The notes under the pieces were generated by a model that saw only the letters and a program-made list of their open reading frames with translations, was not told where the DNA came from and did no database searches. DNA of 64,000 nt from Shimia sediminis (lineage in GTDB: Bacteria; Pseudomonadota; Alphaproteobacteria; Rhodobacterales; Rhodobacteraceae), in the NCBI RefSeq assembly GCF_003990645.1, contig NZ_RYZK01000001.1, positions 1 to 64,000 of the forward strand, read 5' to 3'. Below, in pieces: positions 1 through 8,732 of the stretch. Both the position numbers and the translations under genes were made by a program. The first letter of the stretch is position 1; the number at the start of each line of letters is the position of its first letter.

Positions 1-42
1 GCGGGGGTGAATCGTCTCTTCGTCATAGGGCTCATCCTTTGA

Positions 43-2013
43 GTGTTTTACTCTCCGGTAAACCCGGGGCGGTTCATAGAGAGCTACATTCAGAGCTTTT
101 CCACCGACGCCCGTGAAATCTTTGAACACTTCAAGTTTGGAGAATTCATCACCCAGCTTGATGACGCAAACCTACTCTATAAGGCGGTGCAGCAAGTAAA
201 AGGAGCCGATCTACGCCCGGAGGTCATTTCTAATCACGACATGGGCTTAGTGTTTGAAGAGCTAATTCGGCGTTTCGCAGAAGGTTCCAATGAAACCGCA
301 GGTGAGCACTTCACACCAAGAGACATCGTCGATTTGACCACCTCCCTTGTTTTCATGGAAGACGATGAAGCCCTTACCAAGGAAGGCATCATCCGCACCA
401 TATACGACCCCACTGCGGGCACAGGGGGCTTTCTGTCTGCGGGTATGGAATATGTCCTCAAACTCAATCCCGCAGCCGTCATGCGGGCCTTTGGGCAGGA
501 GTTAAACCCGGAAAGCTATGCCATCTGTAAGGCAGATATGCTGATCAAAGGGCAGGATGTCAGTAACATCAAACTGGGCAACACCCTGTCTCAGGACCAA
601 CTGGTCAATGATCGCTTCGATTATATGCTCTCCAACCCGCCATTTGGGGTGGATTGGAAAAAGATCGAAAAAGACATCAAAGACGAACACGCCATCAAGG
701 GCTTCGATGGTCGGTTCGGGCCAGGTTTACCTCGTGTGTCTGACGGCTCGTTGCTGTTCCTGATGCACCTGATTTCCAAACTTCGTGACACCGACGAAGG
801 GGGAGGGCGCATTGGCATCATTCTGAACGGCTCTCCACTATTCACAGGTGGGGCAGGGTCGGGCGAAAGCTAGATCCGTCGGCATATTCTGGAATCCGAT
901 TTGCTTGAGGCGATCATCGCCTTGCCAACGGACATGTTCTACAACACGGGCATTGCCACCTATGTCTGGGTGCTGACCAACAAGAAAGATCCGACGCGCA
1001 AGGGCAAGGTGCAGCTGATCAACGGCGTCGATTTGTTTGGCAAGATGCGGAAATCCCTTGGCTCTAAACGCAAACGCCTTGAGGACGATCACATTGCTAC
1101 GATCACCCGATGCTTTGGAGCGTTTCAGGAGGTTTCGGCGGACGAGGGTGACACTTTTGCCTCCAAGATCTTTGACACACATGAATTTGGCTATCGCCGC
1201 CTGACCATCGAACGGCCTTTGCGCGAGAGCTACCAGTTCGGTGATGAGAGGATCGAAACCTTACGGTTTGCGCCCAAACCGCTGAACGCGATCACCCGAT
1301 GGATCTATGACACCTATGGCAAAAACTGGGATGAAGAGGGCACGGAGTACGGCGTTCTTGATGCCCATGTGGATGAGATCCGCACCCATATCAAGGCCGA
1401 GTTCACTGAGCTAAAGGAAAATCAGATCAAGGATGCGTTGGATCCGGCCACATGGCGCCAGCAATTGGAGATCTTGAAAACTGCTCGGGCGTTGCAGGCC
1501 AAAATCGGGACGGACCAGCATGATGACATGAACCTCTATGATAAGGCGCTCAAGGTAACAGGGGTGAAAATGGATGCGCCGACCAAGAAACAGATCACTG
1601 CGGCGGTCAGCCGGAAAAACCCCAAGGCTGAGAAGGTCATCAAGAAAGTGCACAAAGACACCGCGCCGAACCCGACCTATGGTCTGTTTGACGTGAACGG
1701 TCAGACCGTTGAGTACAAACCCGATGGCGATCTGCGGGATAATGAGAACGTGCCGCTCGATCCCTCGCAAAGCGTGAATGCCGTGAATGAGGCCTATTTC
1801 GCGGCCGAGGTGACACCTCATGTGCCGGAAGCCTGGATTGATGGCAGCAAGGTCGATGCGATTGACGAAGAGATCGGGATTGTTGGCTATGAAATCCCGT
1901 TCAACCGCCATTTCTATACCTACACCCCGCCGCGTGAACTGGCCGAGATTGATGCCGATCTGGATGCAGTTAGCGCCGAGATCATGGCCTTGCTGCAAGA
2001 GGTGCACGAGTGA
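43..2013 (+). pseudogene. hsdM: Type I restriction-modification methyltransferase subunit, disrupted
   Basis: N6-adenine methyltransferase (M) subunit of a type I system, which would modify host DNA together with HsdS. The first open part (43-873) carries the SAM-binding motif DPTAGTGG (residues 122-129 of that part) and the catalytic NPPF (198-201). A TAG at 871-873 interrupts the frame where relatives have Glu (SGES-E-IRR; a GAG to TAG change would explain it). The same frame then runs open from 874 to 2013 and continues the family sequence ([21 protein letters not shown]). The 5' end is also abnormal: a TGA at 40-42 closes the frame, and roughly 100 N-terminal residues seen in relatives are missing. 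So there are two independent lesions. Unless the amber is suppressed, or the start is a frameshift or assembly fault, no full-length HsdM is made. Confidence 0.8.
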
Positions 2014-3404
2014 TGCTAGGAGCCGTTAAGGGGTTTGAACCCTATCCTAACTACAAGTCGTCGAATGTTGAATGGATACCAACCTTGCCCGCCGGTTGGA
2101 CGATCAAGCGGCTCAAACAAATTGTCGATACCGCTAGGCAGATCACTTACGGCATTGTTCAAGCCGGGCCAAATCTAGAGAAAGGTATTCCCTACATTCG
2201 CCCGGCCGATATGGAAGACGAAAAGGGTGTAAAAGACTTTGACAACTTGATGAAAACATCACCAGCTATCGCCTCCGACTACGAGAGGAGTGCGATCAAG
2301 GAAGGTGACATTGTCTGCTCTATTGGTCCAAGTTTCGGCAAGCTTATGATCGTGCCCAAAGAACTTGAGGGCGGAAACCTTACACAGGGTACTGCAAGGG
2401 TTGCAATCGATAGTGAAAACAATACCCGTTTTGTATTCTGGCTGCTGCGGTCATCCGAGAGTTTTCAGCAATGGGAAAGCAGCGTTGGTGGTGCGACCTT
2501 CAGAGCACTAAACTTGGGTCCCCTCTCAGAGACCTTTTTGCCAGTTCCACCTCTCCCAGAACAAACCCAAATCGCGGCCTTTCTCGATCACGAAACGGCC
2601 AGGATTGATGACTTGATTGCCAAGCAGCAGCGGTTGATTGCGCTTTTGGAGGAGAAACGTCAGGCGGTGATCAGCCATGCGGTGACCAAGGGCCTGAACC
2701 CCGACGCGCCCATGCGCCCCTCGGGCATAGACTGGCTCGGCGACGTGCCGGCGCATTGGGAAACACGCAAAATATCCAAGTTGACCAACAAAATCACCAA
2801 CGGCTACGTCGGACCTACTCGTGACATATTGGTTGATGAAGGGTTGCCGTACATCCAAGCTACCCACGTCAAGAAGGGCAAAGTGAATTTTGATAACGCT
2901 TACTTTGTGCGCCGCAAATGGAGTGATGCCCATGCAAAATCTATTCTTGCTGAAGGTGACGTATTAGTCGTCCAAACTGGTGCGGGAACAGGTGACGTAG
3001 CATGTGTTTCAAAAGCTGAAGAAGGTTACAACTGTCACGCCTTGATAATTTTGAGCGCCATCAAGGAAGTCATTCAGGGACAGTTTCTTTCTTTGGCTCT
3101 CAGGTCAACTTTCGGTCAAGCGGTACTCTATTCAATCCGTACAGGAGGCATGCACCCTCACTTGAATTGCAGTGAAGTAAAGTTTGTCGACCTTCCCGTG
3201 CCACCACTCAACGAACAGTCTGAAATCGTAGACTACGTAAGGAACCAAACAGACAAGTTCGATGACTTAGACCAAAAAGCCCAATCGGCCATCCTTCTCC
3301 TCCAAGAACGTCGCACTGCTCTGATCTCTGCCGCCGTCACCGGCAAAATCGATGTGCGTGACTGGCGGTCACCAACCGACACCACCCATGGAGAAGCCGC
3401 ATGA
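2013..3404 (+). CDS. hsdS: Type I restriction-modification specificity subunit
   Basis: HsdS recognises the bipartite DNA target and holds the M and R subunits. Two target-recognition domains are visible. Each begins with a conserved W-x(4)-P-x-x-W segment (VEWIPTLPAGW near the start, IDWLGDVPAHW around residue 238) and each ends with a helical conserved region (PPLPEQTQIAAFLDHETARI and PPLNEQSEIVDYV). The length of about 463 residues is normal for a two-TRD protein. The ATG at 2013 overlaps the hsdM stop (TGATG); a GTG at 2010 is an alternative, and AGAGG at about 1999 could serve either. The recognition domains are more AT-rich than the conserved segments, which is usual for exchanged specificity domains. 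The gene looks intact although hsdM upstream is broken. Confidence 0.9.
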   Translation: MLGAVKGFEPYPNYKSSNVEWIPTLPAGWTIKRLKQIVDTARQITYGIVQAGPNLEKGIPYIRPADMEDEKGVKDFDNLMKTSPAIASDYERSAIKEGDIVCSIGPSFGKLMIVPKELEGGNLTQGTARVAIDSENNTRFVFWLLRSSESFQQWESSVGGATFRALNLGPLSETFLPVPPLPEQTQIAAFLDHETARIDDLIAKQQRLIALLEEKRQAVISHAVTKGLNPDAPMRPSGIDWLGDVPAHWETRKISKLTNKITNGYVGPTRDILVDEGLPYIQATHVKKGKVNFDNAYFVRRKWSDAHAKSILAEGDVLVVQTGAGTGDVACVSKAEEGYNCHALIILSAIKEVIQGQFLSLALRSTFGQAVLYSIRTGGMHPHLNCSEVKFVDLPVPPLNEQSEIVDYVRNQTDKFDDLDQKAQSAILLLQERRTALISAAVTGKIDVRDWRSPTDTTHGEAA

Positions 3405-6400
3405 GTATCTCAACCGGCACCTCCAGAGAAATCGTGTTTCAGGACGAGATGATCCAGCAGCTGATTGCAGCAGGGTGGCAGTTGGGATCGCCTGCCAACT
3501 ATGATCGTGAACGGGCGCAATATCCCGAAGACCTGCTGGGCTTTGTCAAAGATACGCAGGATGCCGAATGGCAGAAGCATGCGAAGAACTATCCTACGGA
3601 TCCTGAGGGCAAACTGCTCGACCGGGTGGTCAGCCAGTTGCAAAGGGCCGATCCAAATGCGCTTAACACCCAACTGCGCACCTTTGGCACCCTCGGTGTG
3701 CTGCGCCACGGCATCAAAGACCGTAACGCTAAGTTCAAACTGTGCCAGTTCAAACCCGAACACGACCTCAACCCAGATACGCTCGCCCGCTATAAACAAA
3801 ACCGCCTGCGCGTGGTGCCGGAACTGGTGTATTCCCCCTATGCGACCGACGAACATCTGGAAGAGACCGGCACGCAAGCCAAGAAGTGGCGCATTGATCT
3901 GGTGCTGTTTGTGAACGGCTTGCCGATTGCCACACTGGAACTGAAATCCGAGTTCAAACAATCGGTTCAGAACGCCATCAGTCAGTATAAGAAGACCCGC
4001 CTACCTGTTGATCCTGCTACGAAAAAGCCAGAACCGCTATTGACCTTCAAACGTGGTGCCTTGGTGCATTTCGCGGTTAGCCAGTACGAGGTCTATATGA
4101 CCACCCGTCTGGATGGCTCTGACACCTTCTTTCTGCCCTTCAACAAAGGCACCAAAGAGGGGGGCGCCGGCAATGACGTTCCCGAGGATCAGAATGAATA
4201 TTCCACCGGTTATCTGTGGCAAGAGGTGCTGCAACCCGACAATCTGCTGAACATCCTCGCCCGTTTTATGCATTTGCAGATCGAAGAAAAAGAGGACTGG
4301 CAGGGGAAGAAGTACAAGAAGGAAACCATGATCTTCCCGCGGTATCATCAGTGGGATGTTGTTGGGAAACTGATTGGGGCCGCCAAGAATGAGGGGCCGG
4401 GGAACAAGTACCTGATCCAGCATAGTGCGGGCTCGGGCAAGTCCAACTCGATTGCCTGGACAGCGCACCAGCTTGCGTCGCTTTATGACGAGAAGGGCAA
4501 CAAGACCTTCAACTCGGTTATCATCGTGACGGATCGGACTGTGCTGGACGACCAGTTGCAGGAAACAATCTATCAGTTTGAACATGCGGACGGTGTGGTT
4601 GGCCGGATCAATCGCCAGGAAGGGGACGGGTCAAAGTCCGAAAAGCTCGCGAAGGCGCTTGAGGCGTCGCAACCCATCATAATCGTGACGATCCAGACGT
4701 TTCCTTATGTTCTGAAGGCGATTGAGAACAGCACGAGCCTGAAAGAGCGCCGCTATGCCATCATCGCCGACGAGGCGCATTCTTCGCAGTCAGGATCAAC
4801 AGCAAGACAGTTGAAAGAGGTATTGTCGGTTGAAGCGAAGGAAGATGGTGAGGAGATGACCTCTGAGGACATTCTGGACGCGGCCGTGGCATCGCGTCGT
4901 GCATCGCCCAACTTGAGCTATTTCGCATTCACTGCGACACCAAAGACGAAAACCCTTGAGCTATTTGGCCGTGTGCCCAATCCTGCGGAACCTCCGTCGA
5001 AAACGAACTTGCCTCAGGCCTATCACGTTTATTCTATGCGCCAGGCCATCGAGGAAGAGTTCATCCTCGATGTTCTGAAGAATTACACCAGCTACAAGGT
5101 GGCCTATAACCTCGCGCTGAAGATGCAGAAGGCCGATGAGGAGGTCGATGCCAAGAAGGCCAAGGTCAAGCTAAACCAATGGGTGCGCCTGCATGACTAC
5201 AACATCGCCCAGAAAGTTCGGGTGATCGTAGAACACTTCAAAGCCAACATCATGGGCCTGTTGGGTGGACAAGCGAAGGCGATGGTTGTCACAAGCTCAC
5301 GCAAGGAAGCTGTGCGCTATAAGTTATTGTTCGACAAGTATATTCAGGACAAGGGCTACGACAAAATACACGCAATGGTCGCGTTTTCGGGTGAGGTAGA
5401 GTTTAAGTCAAGTGATCCGAACACATCTGGCTTGCTTGGTGAGAAATTCACTGAGCAAAGCATGAACCCCGGCCTGAAGGGCCGCGACATGCGTAAAGCC
5501 TTTGACACAGACGAATACCAGGTGATGATCGTTGCCAATAAATTTCAGACGGGTTTTGACCAACCAAAGCTTTGCGCGATGTATGTCGACAAGAAGTTGG
5601 CCGGCGTGGAGTGTGTGCAAACCCTGTCGAGGCTCAACCGTATTTATCCTGGTAAAAAGGTCAGTGGAACCTACGTGCTGGACTTTTTTAATGAACCGGA
5701 AGACATCTTGAGCGCTTTCCAGGAGTATTATCAGACCGCCGAACTCATAGACGTATCCAATCCTAATCTGGTTTACGACCTGTCGGACAAGCTTCGAGCG
5801 TTCGGAATTTTCAAATGGTCCGAAGTCGAACAGTTTTGCGAGGCGTACTTGCAGCAAAACAAGAGCAATGCTGCCATATCGAACATTTGCAAACCAGCGG
5901 TCGAGAGATGGACGAGCAGATACAAGTCTGCGGTCGAGGCCCATAAAACCGCCTATGAGACATTCGAACGGGCCAAGAAATCTGGCGATGCCGTTCTCAT
6001 CGCGAACACAGAGAAAACCTTTAAAGAATGCAAAGAAGAAAAGGACGCTCTGGAACTCTTCAAGAAGGATCTGGGGACATTTGTCCGGTTCTACGAATTT
6101 ATCTCACAGATCGTAGATTATGACGATAAGGAGCTAGAAAAACTAAGTCTTTTCGCTCGCAATCTGGCGCCACTTTTGCGTGAGGCGAGTGTCAATGACG
6201 ATTTCATCGATCTGGAGGATGTGGCCTTAAGTCATTACCGATTGTCAAAATTGAAACAGCAAAATCTGTCCTTGTCCGTTGGCGGGCACGAGGGGTTAGA
6301 ACCAGGATCTGGGCTTGGTAGCGGTGTGGCCAAGGATAAGTCTGAAGAGTTCCTTTCACAGATCATTGCGCGTTTGAACGATCTATTTGCAGGCGATGGG

Positions 6401-6655
6401 CTCACTGATGAAGACATGGTCAATTATGCTCAGACAATCAGCGACAAGGTTCGCGAAAACAGTCGAGTGATGACGCAGATTGCGAACAATACAAAAGAAC
6501 AAGCAATGCTCGGGGATTTCCAGAAGGCAGTCGAAGACGCAATTCTGGACAGTAGTGTGGTTCATCAGAAGCAGATGACAAAACTTTTGTCGATGCCAGA
6601 CAAAGGCGGTGTTTTTGCGGACATTATTTACGAGTTGTTGAATCGGTCACGGTAA
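3401..6655 (+). CDS. hsdR: Type I restriction endonuclease subunit R
   Basis: ATP-driven DNA translocase and nuclease subunit. The N-terminal nuclease domain shows the PD-(D/E)xK residues Asp166 and Glu180-Leu-Lys182 (RIDLVLF ... ATLELKSE). The SF2 motor follows, with Walker A AGSGKS (343-348) and the DEAH box at 457-460 (IIADEAH), then helicase motifs such as FAFTATPKTKT and QTGFDQPKL. The C-terminal part is helical and probably contacts the M2S core. At 1084 residues it is of normal length and appears intact. The ATG overlaps the hsdS stop by 4 bp (ATGA), so hsdM-hsdS-hsdR is one operon. With hsdM disrupted, an active nuclease without modification would be expected to be harmful, so HsdR is probably inactive for lack of the M2S complex. 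Confidence 0.95.
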   Translation: MSISTGTSREIVFQDEMIQQLIAAGWQLGSPANYDRERAQYPEDLLGFVKDTQDAEWQKHAKNYPTDPEGKLLDRVVSQLQRADPNALNTQLRTFGTLGVLRHGIKDRNAKFKLCQFKPEHDLNPDTLARYKQNRLRVVPELVYSPYATDEHLEETGTQAKKWRIDLVLFVNGLPIATLELKSEFKQSVQNAISQYKKTRLPVDPATKKPEPLLTFKRGALVHFAVSQYEVYMTTRLDGSDTFFLPFNKGTKEGGAGNDVPEDQNEYSTGYLWQEVLQPDNLLNILARFMHLQIEEKEDWQGKKYKKETMIFPRYHQWDVVGKLIGAAKNEGPGNKYLIQHSAGSGKSNSIAWTAHQLASLYDEKGNKTFNSVIIVTDRTVLDDQLQETIYQFEHADGVVGRINRQEGDGSKSEKLAKALEASQPIIIVTIQTFPYVLKAIENSTSLKERRYAIIADEAHSSQSGSTARQLKEVLSVEAKEDGEEMTSEDILDAAVASRRASPNLSYFAFTATPKTKTLELFGRVPNPAEPPSKTNLPQAYHVYSMRQAIEEEFILDVLKNYTSYKVAYNLALKMQKADEEVDAKKAKVKLNQWVRLHDYNIAQKVRVIVEHFKANIMGLLGGQAKAMVVTSSRKEAVRYKLLFDKYIQDKGYDKIHAMVAFSGEVEFKSSDPNTSGLLGEKFTEQSMNPGLKGRDMRKAFDTDEYQVMIVANKFQTGFDQPKLCAMYVDKKLAGVECVQTLSRLNRIYPGKKVSGTYVLDFFNEPEDILSAFQEYYQTAELIDVSNPNLVYDLSDKLRAFGIFKWSEVEQFCEAYLQQNKSNAAISNICKPAVERWTSRYKSAVEAHKTAYETFERAKKSGDAVLIANTEKTFKECKEEKDALELFKKDLGTFVRFYEFISQIVDYDDKELEKLSLFARNLAPLLREASVNDDFIDLEDVALSHYRLSKLKQQNLSLSVGGHEGLEPGSGLGSGVAKDKSEEFLSQIIARLNDLFAGDGLTDEDMVNYAQTISDKVRENSRVMTQIANNTKEQAMLGDFQKAVEDAILDSSVVHQKQMTKLLSMPDKGGVFADIIYELLNRSR

Positions 6656-7066
6656 TGAGACCAGACGAAGACAATTGATTGGTTCCGTTAGAATTTCGAA
6701 GGCAGGAACTTTGATTTTTCCAACCGACCACTCCTATTGGTTGAAGGTTGTGTTTGAATCCAATTTTTTGAAATTTTTTTCATCTGCCTTGAATGAAAAT
6801 ACAGGCACGCTGAGTGCACTTACGTTTTTAACGCGTACGGTGGCCCTAGGATTTTCAGTTGGGATGCTCTCAGAGGCGTTCTAGACCGTTTTAAGGGCGT
6901 TCCATTTCTCTTTGTGCCCATTTTTCAATCTCTGCGAGAGTCCGTTTTTGTCTGCGTTGATCGGGGTTGTTTCGAACCGTGCTCTACGTAAGTTTAGTAT
7001 TAAGCAGAGGCTGAAATCACAAAGATGGAAGCCAAAAGCGTCAAGAAAAACAAAAAGGAAGAGCGC
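6656..7066. other. Intergenic region, no convincing gene
   Basis: AT-rich stretch of about 410 bases between hsdR and the PrtN-like gene. It contains runs of A and T (for example around 6760-6785). A 69-codon open frame at 6675-6884 has no clear ribosome binding site and no recognisable protein features. The promoter of the PrtN-like gene is expected in its last 100 bases, but I could not single out a clear -35/-10 pair. Confidence 0.5.
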
Positions 7067-7327
7067 ATGCAGACAATTTTCATGCTTATGAGCAGATACG
7101 ACACCCGTGTCATGGTTCCACTCGAGTTAGTTCGTAAAGACTTCTTTCCCGAATTAAGCCTAAACTTGCTTAAGACAAAGACGGAAAGCGGTGAGATACC
7201 ACTGGTCGTAACCAGGTTGGGCCCGTCGCAAAAATCAAGCCGCATGGTGCATGTCAAAGACTTGGCTGATTTCATAGATGATCAAGCGAAGAGAGCCCGA
7301 ACAGAGGCGCGAAGAAAGGTCGCGTGA
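7067..7327 (+). CDS. PrtN-family (pyocin activator-like) regulator
   Basis: Small protein of 86 residues matching the PrtN family: it starts MQTIFMLMSRYDTRVMVPLE, continues with VRKDFFPELS and PLVVTRLGPSQKSSRMVHVKDLADFID, and ends in a basic helix. PrtN activates pyocin genes in Pseudomonas aeruginosa. Related short proteins occur in prophages and islands beside integrases, where they may act as DNA-binding regulators or excisionase-like factors (inference). I chose ATG 7067 because AAGGAAGAG precedes it by about six bases and because family members begin at this point; ATG 7025 would add 14 lysine-rich residues. The gene converges with the integrase, with a hairpin terminator between them. 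What it controls here is unknown; the integrase promoter with its GGTATGCCAA repeats is a plausible target. Confidence 0.75.
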   Translation: MQTIFMLMSRYDTRVMVPLELVRKDFFPELSLNLLKTKTESGEIPLVVTRLGPSQKSSRMVHVKDLADFIDDQAKRARTEARRKVA

Positions 7328-7417
7328 GAACGCTTGTAAGCCAAGCTAGAGATAGGCGTCGAATTGCTCTTTTTTAAAAAACGCATTCGGTCTCAAAGAA
7401 ATTGGTTAAGCTCTAAA

Positions 7418-7450
7418 CCCTGTCCAACTTTCGGTGGGCAGGGTCTTTTT
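7418..7450 (+). terminator. Intrinsic terminator after the PrtN-like gene
   Basis: A stem of about eight pairs (CCCTGTCC at 7418-7425 with GGGCAGGG at 7436-7443, one G-T pair) is followed by TCTTTTTC. It lies between the convergent PrtN-like and integrase genes and is oriented to end plus-strand transcripts. Confidence 0.75.
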
Positions 7451-7499
7451 CTCATTGGAGCAATTTCCTTTATTAGGGTTCTCCGTTGTTTTTCCGACT

Positions 7500-8582
7500 T
7501 CACACTCCGATTTTAGCGAGCCAGCTCCAGTTTTCATACTTGTCACCAACTGACTTAAGGTGGGAGTAGCGCTGCAAGCTAGACCAGCTTTTGTGCCCCG
7601 TTACAGACATTGCTTGAGGTAGGGTACGGCCGGTTTCGATCAGCCATGATGCTGCTTCATGGCGCAAATCATGAAAGCAAAGATTTCGAATTTCCAAGAA
7701 CTTGCAAGTTCCCGTGAATTGACGCCCAACGACGTCTTTATGGTATGGAAAAATTCGGTCGCAAACGCGAGGCATACTTTCAATAATTCGAATTGCTTGC
7801 GGGGGGAGTTCGCAAACAACATCGTTGCCTACCTTCTCGCCAGGATCTTTCATATCTCGAACTAGAATAGTCGAATGCTCTTTTGAGTAGTCGTCCCACA
7901 GAATGCGTGTGATCTCAGATTGGCGCCGGGCCGAAAAGAATGCGAAAGGAACAATTTTGCTCATCGGGATTGCTCTGCTGTCACGTTCTTCACGGTCAAC
8001 AAAGGCTTCCATAATTGAATCCAATTCGGCAACGCTGGGGCGCCGTGTTCGCTTTTTGGATTTACCGGTGATCCCTAGGATTGTTGTGGTTTCTCGAGCT
8101 TGTTGCATGACCTGTTTGTCAAAGGGCACGTCGAAGGCAGGACGGGCGAGATTGAGACATCCAGACAGGTGGCTCATGTAGTTAGCGGTTGTTGCAGGTG
8201 ACCGGTTGGCAGGGCCGTGTTGGCCTTCAGCCACTTGAGTGGCAAACTCAACAAGGTCAGATGGACGAAGCGAAGCAACTTCGAAGTCCGCCACCTCAAA
8301 ATGTTTGATTGTCTTTAGAACTTGGGTTTTGGTCTTACCCATGTCTTTGTGATGCTTTTCAACTACCCTATCGATTAGCTCGCCGACTGTTGTACGTTCA
8401 CGATCACTAGTTAACGTCCCTTTGTCATACGCGGCTTCAATGCGCTTGATCCAAGCTGTGGCTGCTGTCTTTCTGGAGAATGTGGCCGAGTTCCTGTAGA
8501 CCACTTTTCCATCTTTCTTTTTGATGACTTGTGCTCGATGTTTGATACCCGATTTGGTGTTGCGTTCGACGATAGTGCCCAT
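7500..8582 (-). CDS. int: Tyrosine recombinase / dusA-type integrase
   Basis: Site-specific recombinase of 360 residues. The catalytic residues of the tyrosine recombinase family are visible: Arg at 219-220 (FSARRQSEI), His304-x-x-Arg307-His308 (FHDLRHEA), Gly-His at 329-330 (TGHKSW) and the nucleophile Tyr339 (LQRYSHL). The N-terminal region (about 1-60) resembles an arm-binding domain; residues 65-165 form the SAM-like core-binding domain. It starts 150 bp from dusA and is transcribed away from it, the known layout of dusA-targeting integrases. It should catalyse integration and excision of the element that fills the left part of the window. Its start is ATG 8582, preceded by AGTGAGAA on the minus strand. 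It appears intact. Confidence 0.93.
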   Translation of the reverse strand: MGTIVERNTKSGIKHRAQVIKKKDGKVVYRNSATFSRKTAATAWIKRIEAAYDKGTLTSDRERTTVGELIDRVVEKHHKDMGKTKTQVLKTIKHFEVADFEVASLRPSDLVEFATQVAEGQHGPANRSPATTANYMSHLSGCLNLARPAFDVPFDKQVMQQARETTTILGITGKSKKRTRRPSVAELDSIMEAFVDREERDSRAIPMSKIVPFAFFSARRQSEITRILWDDYSKEHSTILVRDMKDPGEKVGNDVVCELPPQAIRIIESMPRVCDRIFPYHKDVVGRQFTGTCKFLEIRNLCFHDLRHEAASWLIETGRTLPQAMSVTGHKSWSSLQRYSHLKSVGDKYENWSWLAKIGV

Positions 8583-8598
8583 TATTTCTCACTTCTTA

Positions 8599-8672
8599 TT
8601 TTTGGCATACCGGAGACATAAGGATGCGGTATGCCAAGCGCCAAGTGGGTATGCCAAAAGGTATGCCAAAAA
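8599..8672. repeat. Four GGTATGCCAA repeats between integrase and dusA
   Basis: Direct copies of GGTATGCCAA start at 8628, 8648 and 8660, the last two followed by AA. An inverted copy (TTTTTGGCATACC) lies at 8599-8611. The first two direct copies are 20 bp apart (about two helical turns) and the last two are 12 bp apart. Repeats at this place, beside an integrase start and an expected attachment site, are typical of arm-type integrase or excisionase sites, or of operators controlling the integrase. Which one is inference. Confidence 0.7.
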
Positions 8673-8732
8673 CTCAAAACGTTGCAAAACCCAGCAAAAT
8701 AAGGCCAAAAAAGAACTGTAGGAATTCCATAA

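Noticed and set aside
6675-6884. 69-codon open frame after hsdR
   Set aside because: No ribosome binding site, no similarity recognised, AT-rich random-like sequence.
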